A DNA stretch of 64,000 nt. It comes from a bacterium. GTDB lineage: Bacteria; Chloroflexota; Dehalococcoidia; Tepidiformales; Tepidiformaceae. The notes beneath the pieces were generated by a model. It was not told the DNA's origin and ran no database searches. It saw only the letters and a program-made list of their open reading frames with translations. This document shows, one piece after another, positions 34,151 through 43,163 of this stretch. Location: assembly GCA_003577245.1 (NCBI GenBank), contig QEVS01000001.1, positions 124,001 to 188,000 of the forward strand. Direction: 5' to 3'. A program made the position numbers and the translations under genes. The number at the start of each line of letters is the position of its first letter. Positions within the stretch are counted from its first letter, which is position 1.

Positions 34151-36283
34151 GTGACGCCGGTCCGCGCCGCCTCCGGCGAAATCGCCTGCTTCATAAGCAT
34201 TGCCACCGATGTGACCGAGAGGCGCCGCGCCGAGCGGGAGGTGAACCTCCTCGTTGCCCTCATGAAGGCCATCGCCGAAGCAGAAGACTTCGATTCGGCC
34301 CTTGCCGTCGCCATCAGTGAGATCTGCCAGGCAACGGGCTGGGAATACGGCGAGGTGTGGGTTCCCGCTGCCGGCAACGAGGCATTGGTCCTCAGCCCCG
34401 TGTGGTACGGCTCCGGGCCGGCCAGCAGTGCTTTCCGCGAGCGCACCCTCGGCTACACCTTCGCCAGGGGTCACGGGCTGCCCGGAACCGTCTGGGAGCG
34501 GCGTGCGCCCGCCTGGCACGAGGACACCTCTGCCCTCTCTGCCGACGTCTTCCCCCGGTCGGCTATCGCCGCCACCCTTGGCATCCGGGCCGGGTTCGGC
34601 GTCCCCATCATCGACCGGGGAGACGTGCTCGCGGTTCTTGGCTTCTTCCTGCTCGAAACGCGAGAGCAGGACGCCGAGATGGTCGCCATCGTTTCCGCCG
34701 TCGCCGCCGAGCTCGGCGCCCTCGTCCGGCGCAAACGCATCGAGCAGCAGCTGGCCGAAACCACCGAGCGCCTGGCCGTGACCCTTCAGTCCATCGGCGA
34801 TGGCGTCATCACGACAGACCGGCACGGCATGGTAGAGCGCCTCAACCCCGTGGCCGAGTCCCTGACCGGCTGGGACCAGGCCTCCGCCGCAGGCCGGCCG
34901 CTCTCCGAAGTCTTCAGCATCGTCAACGAGTTCAGCCGTGAACCATGCGAAAGCCCCGTGGTGAGAGTCCTCACCACCGGTCGCGTCGCCGGGCTCGCCA
35001 ACCACACCGTGCTTCTGAGTCGCGGGGGCCCCGAGTACGTGCTAAACGATAGCGCCGCTCCTATCCGCGACCGCGACGGCAACATCCACGGGGTCGTCCT
35101 CGTGTTCCGAGACGTGACGGCCGAGAAGCGGCTCGAAGAAGAGCTCCAGAAAGCGAGCCAGCTGGAGTCCCTCGGCGTGCTCGCCGGCGGAATCGCACAC
35201 GACTTCAACAACTCGCTTGCGGCCGTCGTTGCCCACATCGGCCTGGTTCGCCTGTCCTTCCCCGAAGGTAGCGAGGCCGCCCACAAGCTCCTTGGAGCCG
35301 AGCAGGCCTGTCTGCGCGCCACCAGCCTCACGCGCCAGCTGTTGACGTTCTCCAGGGGTGGCGCACCATTGCGCAAGGCCGCGGCCATTCCTCAACTTGT
35401 CCGCCAGTCAGCTACCTTCGCCCTCACCGGCAGCAACGTTACCTGCGAGTTCGACTTTCCTCGCGGCCTCTGGCACGCCCTGGTCGACGAAGGCCAGGTA
35501 GGCCAGGTCATCAGCAACCTGGCCATCAACGCCCAGCAGGCCATGCCCGCCGGCGGCGCCATCCGCATATCCGCCGAAAACGTCGAGTTCGAGCGTGAAG
35601 GCCAGGTCCCCGGCGTCCCGCTCGGGCCCGGGCGCTTCGTGCGCATCACCGTTTGCGACGACGGCGTCGGCATCCCCGCCGAGATCATCGGCCGGGTGTT
35701 CGACCCGTACTTCACCACCAAGCAGAAAGGCAGCGGCCTCGGCCTGGCAGCCTCGTACTCTATCGTCCGCAACCACGATGGACATATCGCAGTCGAATCC
35801 GAGCCGGGCCGGGGGGCGTGCTTCCACCTCTACTTCCCGGCCGCCGGGCAGCCCGCCACCTCGGAGGCCGTTCCCGAAAGCGCGCCAACGCCCGCGACCG
35901 GCCGTATCCTGTTCATGGACGACGAAGAGTCCATCAGGCGCGTCATTGGCGAGCTCCTCCGCCGCTTCGGGCACGAAGTTGTCCTTGCCCGCGATGGCGC
36001 TGAGACGGTTGAGCTCTATTCCAGGGCCCTTGAAACCGGCCGGCCCTTCGACCTCGTGCTTCTCGACCTCACCGTGCCGGCAGGCGTAGGCGGCAAGGCT
36101 GCCATGGAGAAGCTGCTGTCAATCGACCCCGGGGTTCGGGCCCTTGTTTCCAGCGGGTATTCGAACGACCCCGTGATGGCCAACTTCCAGAGCTACGGCT
36201 TCAAGGGCGTGATCGCCAAGCCCTACACCCCCGATGAGCTCCTTCGCATCGTGAACCAGTCACTGGCCGGAACCGCCCCCTGA
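34151..36283 (+). CDS. Hybrid sensor histidine kinase with GAF, PAS and receiver domains (5'-truncated)
   Basis: The open part encodes 710 aa from a GTG that is the first usable start after the TAA. Order: end of a PAS domain (1-30), GAF (about 40-200), PAS (about 205-335), HisKA with His350 in GGIAHDFNN, HATPase (VCDDGVGIP, FTTKQKGSGLGLA) and a C-terminal receiver with phospho-acceptor Asp639 in VLLDLTV, acidic pair MDDEES and KPY. All core residues are intact, so the kinase may still work without its first sensor domain, or the lesion may be recent. No Shine-Dalgarno is seen before the GTG. Confidence 0.75.
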   Translation: MTPVRAASGEIACFISIATDVTERRRAEREVNLLVALMKAIAEAEDFDSALAVAISEICQATGWEYGEVWVPAAGNEALVLSPVWYGSGPASSAFRERTLGYTFARGHGLPGTVWERRAPAWHEDTSALSADVFPRSAIAATLGIRAGFGVPIIDRGDVLAVLGFFLLETREQDAEMVAIVSAVAAELGALVRRKRIEQQLAETTERLAVTLQSIGDGVITTDRHGMVERLNPVAESLTGWDQASAAGRPLSEVFSIVNEFSREPCESPVVRVLTTGRVAGLANHTVLLSRGGPEYVLNDSAAPIRDRDGNIHGVVLVFRDVTAEKRLEEELQKASQLESLGVLAGGIAHDFNNSLAAVVAHIGLVRLSFPEGSEAAHKLLGAEQACLRATSLTRQLLTFSRGGAPLRKAAAIPQLVRQSATFALTGSNVTCEFDFPRGLWHALVDEGQVGQVISNLAINAQQAMPAGGAIRISAENVEFEREGQVPGVPLGPGRFVRITVCDDGVGIPAEIIGRVFDPYFTTKQKGSGLGLAASYSIVRNHDGHIAVESEPGRGACFHLYFPAAGQPATSEAVPESAPTPATGRILFMDDEESIRRVIGELLRRFGHEVVLARDGAETVELYSRALETGRPFDLVLLDLTVPAGVGGKAAMEKLLSIDPGVRALVSSGYSNDPVMANFQSYGFKGVIAKPYTPDELLRIVNQSLAGTAP

Positions 36284-36289
36284 CCCGCC

Positions 36290-36952
36290 TCACCTCGCCG
36301 CCGGCCGCCTGAACGACCCGATCAGGCGGACCACCTCGTTCGCCAGCTCCTCCCGGAATCCCGGGTCCGCAAACGCCACCGGCTCGGGCCCGTGCCTTAT
36401 CAGCAACAGGCGGTCCATGTACGCCCCGAACGAGAGACTGACCACCAGGCGCGCGACGAGAGGCGCATCGGCGGGGTCCGCTTCGCCTCGCCCGGCGTAG
36501 ATGAGGAACAGACGCTCTATCCCGCGGCGCCACCGGCTCATCAGCTCGAGGTGCGCGTCTAGCGCCATCGCATCGGCAATGAGCGCCTCCGTAAAAATCA
36601 CCCGGAGGAAGTCGGCATTCGCTTCCCAGAGGCCCGTGCTCGCGATGGTGTTGCGCCGGAACTGCTCTTCGAAGCCCGGCTTTCCGCTCAGGCTCTCCAG
36701 CTCATCCATCGCGCGGAAGAAGCCCCGCTCCTCGTAGAGCACCTCCAGGATCTCGCGCTTGGATTCGAAGTGCTTGTAGAGTGCCGCATCGGTGACTCCA
36801 ACGGCGCCCGCGATCTCCCGCATCGAAGTGCGCGCATAGCCCCGGTCGGCAAACAGCCGCTCGGCCGCCGAGAGGATGCTCTTCCGCCTGCCGCCGCCCC
36901 GTCCCCGGCCGTTCGCCCGCGATGGCTCGCTATCCCGCGTGGTCAACGTCAC
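36290..36952 (-). CDS. TetR-family transcriptional regulator of the adjacent CoA operon
   Basis: 220-aa regulator. The N-terminal arm is Gly/Arg-rich, then the HTH (SILSAAERLFADRGYARTSM, VGVTDAALYKHFESKREILEVLY) and a helical ligand domain. It is transcribed away from the ten-gene acyl-CoA operon starting at 37092, the classic layout for a repressor that responds to a CoA thioester or free acid. Start is GTG with AAGGA directly before it. Its own weak promoter may be TTGCTC-17-TAGTCT (36999-36971). The shared intergenic region contains an inverted repeat over the operon -35. Confidence 0.88.
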   Translation of the reverse strand: MTLTTRDSEPSRANGRGRGGGRRKSILSAAERLFADRGYARTSMREIAGAVGVTDAALYKHFESKREILEVLYEERGFFRAMDELESLSGKPGFEEQFRRNTIASTGLWEANADFLRVIFTEALIADAMALDAHLELMSRWRRGIERLFLIYAGRGEADPADAPLVARLVVSLSFGAYMDRLLLIRHGPEPVAFADPGFREELANEVVRLIGSFRRPAAR

Positions 36953-37031
36953 TCCTTGAAGGCCATCCTCAGACTATTAGCCACCTGCCCGCTGAGCAAC
37001 GCGGCTGCTGGCCGAAAGTCGCCTGCTGGTA

Positions 37032-37060
37032 TTGACAGTCGCCGCCTGTCAGAGTAGATG
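37032..37060 (+). promoter_or_regulatory. Operon promoter with TetR operator candidate
   Basis: TTGACA (37032-37037, perfect -35), 17-bp spacer, TAGATG (37055-37060, weak -10). The inverted repeat TGACAG-N7-CTGTCA (37033-37038 and 37046-37051) overlaps the -35 and spacer. A second imperfect symmetry, GTTA-N8-TAAC, follows at about 37060-37075. Binding of the divergent TetR protein here would block the ligase operon. Confidence 0.6.
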
Positions 37061-37091
37061 TTAGTGAGCGATAACTTTCCGGGGAAGACCC

Positions 37092-38642
37092 ATGATCACA
37101 AGCCCCTGGTACTCATTGCACCCCTACCCCGAAGTTCCCCTCTTCCGCTACCTCGAAGAGGCCGCCACGCGCCACCCGGCCCGCCCCTGCCTTATCACCC
37201 CGGGCGGCCCGGCCCTCAGCTTCGCCCAGGTCAACGAGGCCGCCCGCCGCGCCTCTCGCCTGCTCCGTGCCGACGTCGCACACGGCGATCGCGTGGTGTT
37301 CCTCGCCCCCAACTCCACCGCCTACGCGGTCGCCCTCTACGGCGCGATGATGGCCGGCGCCACCGTCGTCCCCGTCAACCCGCTCCTGCTCCCGGCCGAG
37401 CTCGAACCGGTCCTCCGCGATGCCGAGCCCACCGTCGCCTTCGTCTCCGCCGAAACCCGTCCCGTCATCGAGGCCCTCCGGCCCGGCACCCCTTCCCTGC
37501 GTGCCGTCCACGTCCTCGATGACCTCTGGACCGCCCTCGACTCGCTCCCCGGCGGCGCTGATCCCGTTGCCATCGCTCCCCGCGACGACATCGCCGCACT
37601 CGTCCTTTCCAGCGGCACCACCGGCTCCCCCAAGGGGGTCATGCTCTCGCACTTCAACCTGGTGGCAAACCTTCGCCAGACCCTCGCCGCGGGCATGAGT
37701 CCCCCGTACTCCGGCCTCCTCAACTACATGCCCTTCTTCCACGTCTATGGCTTCGCCGCCATCATGGGGCAGGCCTTCGCCATGGGCCTTCCGCAGGTCA
37801 TCATCCCGCGCTTCGACCCTGCCCTCATCCTCCAGCTTTCCGGCGAATACAGGGTCCACACCCTCTTCTCCCCGCCGCCGGCCCTCCGCGGTCTCATCGC
37901 CGCCCGCAAGGCCGGCGCTCCTTCGCTCACGAGCTACACCCGGCTCATCATCACCGGTGCGGCCGCGACGCCTCCTGACCTCTGGGACGAAGCCGAGTCC
38001 GTCTTCGGAATCCCCGTTTGCCAGCCTTACGGCCTCTCTGAAGCAACCGCTGCCGCCAACATCAACCCCATCCACCGCATCAAGCGCGGAACCGTGGGCC
38101 CACCCCTCCCGGACACCGAGCAGCGCCTGGTCGATCTTGAGACCGGGCAGGATGTGCCTCCCGGCGGCCAGGGTGAGGTCTGGGTGCGCGGCCCCCAGGT
38201 GATGCGCGGCTACTGGCGCCGCCCTGAGGCCACCGCCGATTGCCTCATGCCCGATGGCTGGCTCCGCACCGGTGACCTCGGCCGCTTCGACGAGGACGGC
38301 TATCTCACCATCGTCGACCGCCTCAAGGAGATGATCCGCTACAAGGCCCACCAGGTTGCGCCTTCTGACCTCGAGGCAGTCCTGCTCACCCACCCTGCCG
38401 TCGCCGACGTGGCTGTCATCCCCCGCGCCGATGCCGAGGCGGGCGAAATCCCTCTTGCCTGCGTGGTCCTGGGCCCCGGCGCCACCGCCGGCGCCGATGA
38501 CCTGCTCTCCTACGTCAATTCACGCGTCAACCCCATCCATCACGTGCGCGCGCTGGCCTTTGTCGACGCTATCCCGCGCAACCCATCCGGGAAGATCCTG
38601 CGCCGTCTCCTCATCGAAAAAGAACGGTCCGGTTCGCTCTAA
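37092..38642 (+). CDS. Acyl-CoA synthetase (AMP-forming), 4-coumarate-CoA ligase-like
   Basis: 516-aa ANL-superfamily enzyme that activates a carboxylic acid to its CoA thioester via an acyl-adenylate. Motifs: LVLSSGTTGSPKGVMLSH (P-loop), QPYGLSEATAAANIN, GWLRTGDLGRFDEDGYLTIVDR with the hinge, and the C-terminal NPSGKILRR with the catalytic Lys. No membrane segment. It is the first gene of a ten-gene run and so likely sets the entry substrate: an aromatic, cyclic or medium-chain acid. The exact substrate cannot be read. Confidence 0.9.
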   Translation: MITSPWYSLHPYPEVPLFRYLEEAATRHPARPCLITPGGPALSFAQVNEAARRASRLLRADVAHGDRVVFLAPNSTAYAVALYGAMMAGATVVPVNPLLLPAELEPVLRDAEPTVAFVSAETRPVIEALRPGTPSLRAVHVLDDLWTALDSLPGGADPVAIAPRDDIAALVLSSGTTGSPKGVMLSHFNLVANLRQTLAAGMSPPYSGLLNYMPFFHVYGFAAIMGQAFAMGLPQVIIPRFDPALILQLSGEYRVHTLFSPPPALRGLIAARKAGAPSLTSYTRLIITGAAATPPDLWDEAESVFGIPVCQPYGLSEATAAANINPIHRIKRGTVGPPLPDTEQRLVDLETGQDVPPGGQGEVWVRGPQVMRGYWRRPEATADCLMPDGWLRTGDLGRFDEDGYLTIVDRLKEMIRYKAHQVAPSDLEAVLLTHPAVADVAVIPRADAEAGEIPLACVVLGPGATAGADDLLSYVNSRVNPIHHVRALAFVDAIPRNPSGKILRRLLIEKERSGSL

Positions 38643-38664
38643 CACCACCACGGAAGGAACTCAA

Positions 38665-39465
38665 TTGCCCACCTACAACGACTATCGCTACATCACCGTT
38701 GAGCGCCGCGAAAACGACGTGGCCCTCGTCACCCTCAACCGGCCCGAACGCCGCAACGCCATCGACAACGACATGCACAGCGAGCTCGAACGCGTCTTCC
38801 ATGAGCTGGGCAGCGACGAATCGTTCCGGGCCATCGTCCTCACAGGCGCCGGGCGCGCCTTCTGCGCCGGGGGCGATGCCCGCTCCATGGACGACGGCTC
38901 ATTCCTGCCGAAGGGGCCGGTAACCCCCTTCCGCGCCGTGCGCACGCTCATGCACAACCTGCTCGAAGTCGAACAGCCCATCGTTGCCGCCGTTAACGGC
39001 GACGCCGCCGGCCTTGGCGCCACCATCGCCCTCTGCTGCGACATCATCATTGCCGGTGAAGAGGCTCGCTTCGCCGACACCCACACCAAGATGGGACTCG
39101 TCGCCGGCGATGGCGGCGTCATCATTTGGCCCATGCTCATCGGCTGGGCCCGCGCCAAGGAGTACCTCCTCCTCGGCGACTGGATCACCGGCGCCGAAGG
39201 CGAGCGCCTGGGCCTCGTCAACCGCGCCGTCCCGCAGGACCAGGTTCTTTCCACCGCGCTCGCCTGGGCCGATCGCCTTGCCCTCGCCGCGCCCAAGGCC
39301 ATCCGCTGGACCAAGTACTCCATGAACCGGATCCTCCGCGCCCAGGTCGACCAGGCCCTGGACGCCTCCACCTTCCTGGAAGCCATCTCCATGGACAGCG
39401 ATGACCTCCGCGAAGCCGCCGCCGCTTTCATCGAAAAGCGCCAGCCCAGGTTCACGGGCCAGTAG
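38665..39465 (+). CDS. Crotonase-fold (enoyl-CoA hydratase/isomerase family) protein
   Basis: 266-aa crotonase. FCAGGDARSM supplies the first oxyanion-hole segment and NGDAAGLGATIALCCD the second. The two catalytic glutamates of true enoyl-CoA hydratase are replaced: the first region reads GLGATIA and the second THTKMGLVAGDGG. It may therefore act as an isomerase, hydrolase or ring-opening enzyme instead. A close relative is at 59816. TTG start with AAGGA at 7 nt, 22 bp after the ligase. Confidence 0.85.
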   Translation: MPTYNDYRYITVERRENDVALVTLNRPERRNAIDNDMHSELERVFHELGSDESFRAIVLTGAGRAFCAGGDARSMDDGSFLPKGPVTPFRAVRTLMHNLLEVEQPIVAAVNGDAAGLGATIALCCDIIIAGEEARFADTHTKMGLVAGDGGVIIWPMLIGWARAKEYLLLGDWITGAEGERLGLVNRAVPQDQVLSTALAWADRLALAAPKAIRWTKYSMNRILRAQVDQALDASTFLEAISMDSDDLREAAAAFIEKRQPRFTGQ

Positions 39466-39474
39466 GAGGCCGCC

Positions 39475-40428
39475 ATGCGTACCGCCATCACCGAAATGCT
39501 CGGAATCGAACACCCAATCATCCTCGCCGGGATGGGCACCGTCTCCTCATCCAGCCTCGTCGCCGCCGTTTCTAATGCGGGCGGGCTTGGCATCCTGGGA
39601 GCGGCCTTCTGGCCCCCGTCCCAGCTCCGCGACGAGATCCAGCGCGTCCGCTCGCTCACCGGCCGGCCCTACGGAGTCGACCTGCTCCTCGCCGAAGGCG
39701 CCCCGGGCGTCGACGAGCTCATGCAGGTCATCTTCGATGAAAACGTCCCCATCTTCGTCTCAGGTCTCGGCAGCCCCGGCCCTCTTGTCGAAGAGATGCA
39801 CCGGCGTGGCATGAAGGTCCTTGCCATGATCGGCAACGTTCGCCAGGCCGTGCGCTGTGCCGAGGCCGGTGTCGATATCGTCGTCGCCCAGGGCACCGAA
39901 GCCGGCGGGCACACCGGCCGGGTGGCCACCTTCCCCCTTGTGCCTGCCGTTGTCGATGCCATCAGGCCTGTTCCCGTGGCTGCCGCCGGGGGCATCGCCG
40001 ATGGCCGCGGCCTCGTCGCCGCCCTCGCCCTCGGAGCTTCGGCCGCCGTGGTCGGAACGCGCTTCGTCGCCACGCGCGAAGCCGCCGGACACCAGAACTA
40101 CAAGGAAGGCATCGTCAAAGCCAGCGAGGAGGACACCGTCGTCACGCGCGTCTACACCGGCAAGACCGCGCGCGTCATCAAGAACCCCTATACCGAACAG
40201 TGGGCCGGCCGCGAAGCCGAGATCGACCGCTTCCCCATCCAGCTCCAGAAGAACTGGGAAAACGTCCAGGCGGCCGTCGAAGGCGGAAACACCGAGCGCG
40301 GCATGATGCCTGCCGGGCAGGTCTCGGGCGTCATCCACTCCATCGAAGGCGCGGCCGACGTGGTTCGCTCCATGGCAGCCGAGGCCGATGCGGTCCTCGC
40401 CCGCCTGGCCGGCGTCGGCGCGCGTTAG
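39475..40428 (+). CDS. Nitronate monooxygenase-family flavoprotein
   Basis: 317-aa FMN-dependent TIM-barrel enzyme. Family features: HPIILAGMGTVSS at the N-terminus, SNAGGLGILGAAF, the active-site segment QGTEAGGHTGRVATFPLVP with the conserved His, and AAGGIADGRGLVAALALGA for FMN phosphate. Members include nitronate monooxygenases and FabK-type enoyl reductases. Inside a CoA-thioester operon it may be a flavin reductase or oxidase acting on an acyl intermediate instead of on nitroalkanes. ATG 9 bp after the crotonase stop. Confidence 0.85.
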   Translation: MRTAITEMLGIEHPIILAGMGTVSSSSLVAAVSNAGGLGILGAAFWPPSQLRDEIQRVRSLTGRPYGVDLLLAEGAPGVDELMQVIFDENVPIFVSGLGSPGPLVEEMHRRGMKVLAMIGNVRQAVRCAEAGVDIVVAQGTEAGGHTGRVATFPLVPAVVDAIRPVPVAAAGGIADGRGLVAALALGASAAVVGTRFVATREAAGHQNYKEGIVKASEEDTVVTRVYTGKTARVIKNPYTEQWAGREAEIDRFPIQLQKNWENVQAAVEGGNTERGMMPAGQVSGVIHSIEGAADVVRSMAAEADAVLARLAGVGAR

Positions 40429-40442
40429 CGGAGGCCCACGAA

Positions 40443-41486
40443 TTGGCAGGCACCATGCTGGCCGCGCGTCTGCACGAACCCGGGAAGCCCCTCAGCCTGG
40501 ACCAGGTTCCCATCCCCGAACCCGGACACGGGCAGGTCCTGGTGAAGGTCCACGCCTGCGGCGTCTGTGGCTCCGATGTCCACTTCGTCGAGGGACACTC
40601 ACCCGTTGCCCGCACCCCTATCACCCTCGGCCATGAACCTGCGGGAGTGGTCCACCAGGCTGGGCCCGGCGTCGAAGGCGCCGCGCCCGGCCAACGCGTC
40701 GCCGTGCGCCCGGGTACCCGCTGCGGCGAATGCGAGCCCTGCTCCCTTGGCCGCGACAACATCTGCGAACAGTCACAGGTGCTGGGGATGCACGTCGACG
40801 GCGGCCTCGCCGAGTACGTTGCCGTCCCCGCGCAGGACCTCATCCCCATTCCCGAAGGCGTCTCCTTTGCCCAGGCCGCCATCGCCGGCGATGCCATCGC
40901 CACCCCCTACCACGCCCTCATCGAGCGTGGCCAGCTACGTGCCGGCGAGACGGTCGCGGTCTTCGGCTGCGGTGGCCTCGGCATCCACGCCATCAGGCTC
41001 GCCCGTCTCGCCGGCGCGGCCACCGTTGTCGCCGTCGATGTCCAGCCCGGAGCCCTCGAGCGGGCGAAACGCGCCGGCGCGGACCTCGGCATCAACGCTG
41101 CCGAAGAGCGCCCTTCCCGTGCTATCCGCAGAGCAATCGGGGGCGCCGATCTCGCCGTCGAGTGCGTCGGCCACCCCGACAGCATCGCCGAGGCCGCGCG
41201 CAGCCTGAAACGCGGCGGCCGCGCCGTCATCGTCGGCATGGGCGACCAGCCCATTGCCCTTCCCCCGCCGAACGCCTTCACGTGGAGCGAAAACGCCCTC
41301 ATCGGCTCCTTTGGCAGCTCCGCAGGGACCGTGCGCCGTATCCTCGCAATGGCCGCCGCGGGCAGGCTGGATCTCTCCGAGTCAGTCTCGGCCGTCCTCC
41401 CCCTGGGCGACGTCAATCGCGCGCTCGACATGCTCCGCGCCCCCGGCCGCGAAGTTGTTCGCGTCGTCATCGAGCCGGGAAGGTAG
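40443..41486 (+). CDS. Zinc-dependent medium-chain alcohol dehydrogenase
   Basis: About 347-aa MDR enzyme. Catalytic zinc ligands: Cys in CGVCGSD and the GHEPAG motif. Structural zinc cysteines: CGECEPCSLGRDNIC. The Rossmann loop is VAVFGCGGLGIHAIRLA, and ADLAVECVGHPDS follows. It would oxidise a hydroxy or hydroxyacyl intermediate with NAD(P). The TTG at 40443 has GGAGG at 8 nt; ATG 40455 is the alternative start. Confidence 0.87.
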   Translation: MAGTMLAARLHEPGKPLSLDQVPIPEPGHGQVLVKVHACGVCGSDVHFVEGHSPVARTPITLGHEPAGVVHQAGPGVEGAAPGQRVAVRPGTRCGECEPCSLGRDNICEQSQVLGMHVDGGLAEYVAVPAQDLIPIPEGVSFAQAAIAGDAIATPYHALIERGQLRAGETVAVFGCGGLGIHAIRLARLAGAATVVAVDVQPGALERAKRAGADLGINAAEERPSRAIRRAIGGADLAVECVGHPDSIAEAARSLKRGGRAVIVGMGDQPIALPPPNAFTWSENALIGSFGSSAGTVRRILAMAAAGRLDLSESVSAVLPLGDVNRALDMLRAPGREVVRVVIEPGR

Positions 41487-41492
41487 CCCTTA

Positions 41493-42365
41493 GTGTCCAG
41501 GTTCGAATTGCACCTCCCCGCCCGCCACATTGGCCAGTACATGGAGAGCGGCGACTGGAGCGACTACTGGCGCACCGCCATCAGCCGCGCCACCTCGGGC
41601 GAAATCCTCGTTCGCGGCTACCCCATCGAGGAAATCATCGAGAAGCTCACCTCCACCGAGGCCCACTGGCTCTTGCTCCAGGGCGAGCTCCCAACGCCGC
41701 AACAGGCCGATATCTTCGATGTCCTCCTGCGCAGCGGGATGGACCAGCAGTTCATCAGCTCGGCCGCATCTGCTACCCGCTTCGCCGCCTCCGCTTCGCG
41801 CAACCCCGTGAGCGCCGTTGCCGCCGGCATGCTCGCGACCGGCGTCGTCACCGGCTCTCCCCGGCCCGCCATGGAGATGCTCTACGCCGCCGCCGAGAGC
41901 ATGACTGCCCGTGGGACAGACCTCGCCACCACGGCGCAGGCCGTCGTCGCCGGCTACCGTTCGCGCAAAGAACCCGTCCCGGGCCTTGGCCACCCAACGC
42001 ACCGGGGCGGCATTGAGCCGCGCGCCGAAGCCGTTCGGAAGGCCGTTGCCGCCAGGGGCGGTTGGGGCCTGCATTGCCAGCTCCTTGAAGCCATCCATGC
42101 CGCCCTCGAAGAGGCCCTGGAACGAACCGTGACCGTCAACCTCGCCGGCATGATCGCGGCCGTCTACTGCGACCTGGATTTCGACCCGCTCGTCGCCGAG
42201 GGCGTTTCCGTCCTCGAATACGGCTGGGCCCTCATCGCTCACGCCGTCGAGGAGATTCGCGATGGCGTGCCCCTCCGCATCATCCCCGACGCCCTGGGCA
42301 CGGTTTACACCGGGCCCGCCGAACGCCATATCCCCGACCGCCAGAACCGCACAGGAGCCCAGTGA
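41493..42365 (+). CDS. Citrate synthase-fold / citryl-CoA lyase-like protein with altered active site
   Basis: 290-aa all-helical protein of the citrate synthase superfamily, of the short citryl-CoA lyase size. The central His motif is kept (PGLGHPTHRGGIEPRAEA, His167). The loop that normally reads HGGA is TGSP (120-123), and the NVDG-type loop that carries the catalytic Asp is NLAG (216-219). So two of the three classical catalytic residues appear missing. It may catalyse a different C-C bond or CoA-ester reaction, or have lost activity. Its place in the middle of the operon with GTG start and overlap to the next gene argues for a real function. Confidence 0.75.
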   Translation: MSRFELHLPARHIGQYMESGDWSDYWRTAISRATSGEILVRGYPIEEIIEKLTSTEAHWLLLQGELPTPQQADIFDVLLRSGMDQQFISSAASATRFAASASRNPVSAVAAGMLATGVVTGSPRPAMEMLYAAAESMTARGTDLATTAQAVVAGYRSRKEPVPGLGHPTHRGGIEPRAEAVRKAVAARGGWGLHCQLLEAIHAALEEALERTVTVNLAGMIAAVYCDLDFDPLVAEGVSVLEYGWALIAHAVEEIRDGVPLRIIPDALGTVYTGPAERHIPDRQNRTGAQ

Positions 42366-43153
42366 CCATGCCCTACAAGAACATCCTGCTGGAAGAAGAC
42401 GGCCCCATTCGCACCATCGTCTTCAATCGCCCGGAGCGTATGAACTCCATCAGCGTGGAGACCGTCCCCGAACTCCTCGATGCCCTCCAGCAAGTCGCGG
42501 CCGACCCCGGTGCCCGCGTGCTCGTCTTCACCGGCGCCGGCGACCGCGTCTTCTGTGCCGGCGCCGATATCAACGACATGGTCAGGCGCCCCGCCGGCGA
42601 AACCGACCACATCGTCACCATCTACCTCGATTACGTCCGCGCCATCCGCGAGCTTTCCATTCCCGTGATTGCAAAGGTGAACGGAGTCGCGGCCGGGGGA
42701 GGGGCCTGCACGGCCCTCGCCGCCGATTTCCGCATCGCCTCCGACCGCGCCCGCTTTGGCTTCGTGTTTGTGGGGGTGGGCCTCTCGGGCGCCGACATGG
42801 GTTCGAGCTACTACCTCCCCCGCATGGTGGGCTTTGGCAAGGCCACCGAGCTCCTGATGACCGGTGAAGTCATCGATGCCGCCGAGGCGTTGCGCATCGG
42901 CCTCGTCAACCGCGTGGTGCCCCACGATGAGCTCGACGCCACCGTCGATGCACTGGCGAAAAAGCTCGCCGCCGGGCCGCCCCTGGCCCTGAAGATGACC
43001 AAGCGCGCCCTCAACGTCAGCCTCGAACTGGGCCGCGACGCCGAGTTCGACTTCGAGACCTACGCACAGACCATGTGCCTCCTCTCCGACGACCACATCG
43101 AAGGCGCTACCGCCTTCAAGGAAAAGCGCGCCCCCGTCTACACCGGGCGCTGA
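42362..43153 (+). CDS. Enoyl-CoA hydratase/isomerase family protein
   Basis: 263-aa crotonase with FCAGADINDM and NGVAAGGGACTALAAD forming the oxyanion hole, then FVGVGLSGADMGSSYYLPR. The first catalytic Glu position is not Glu; the GADMG segment provides an Asp, as in dienoyl-CoA isomerases and related enzymes. The GTG start overlaps the previous stop (GTGA); an ATG two codons later is possible. C-terminal EGATAFKEKRAPVYTGR is typical of the family. Confidence 0.87.
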   Translation: MTMPYKNILLEEDGPIRTIVFNRPERMNSISVETVPELLDALQQVAADPGARVLVFTGAGDRVFCAGADINDMVRRPAGETDHIVTIYLDYVRAIRELSIPVIAKVNGVAAGGGACTALAADFRIASDRARFGFVFVGVGLSGADMGSSYYLPRMVGFGKATELLMTGEVIDAAEALRIGLVNRVVPHDELDATVDALAKKLAAGPPLALKMTKRALNVSLELGRDAEFDFETYAQTMCLLSDDHIEGATAFKEKRAPVYTGR

Positions 43154-43163
43154 GGGACGATTC

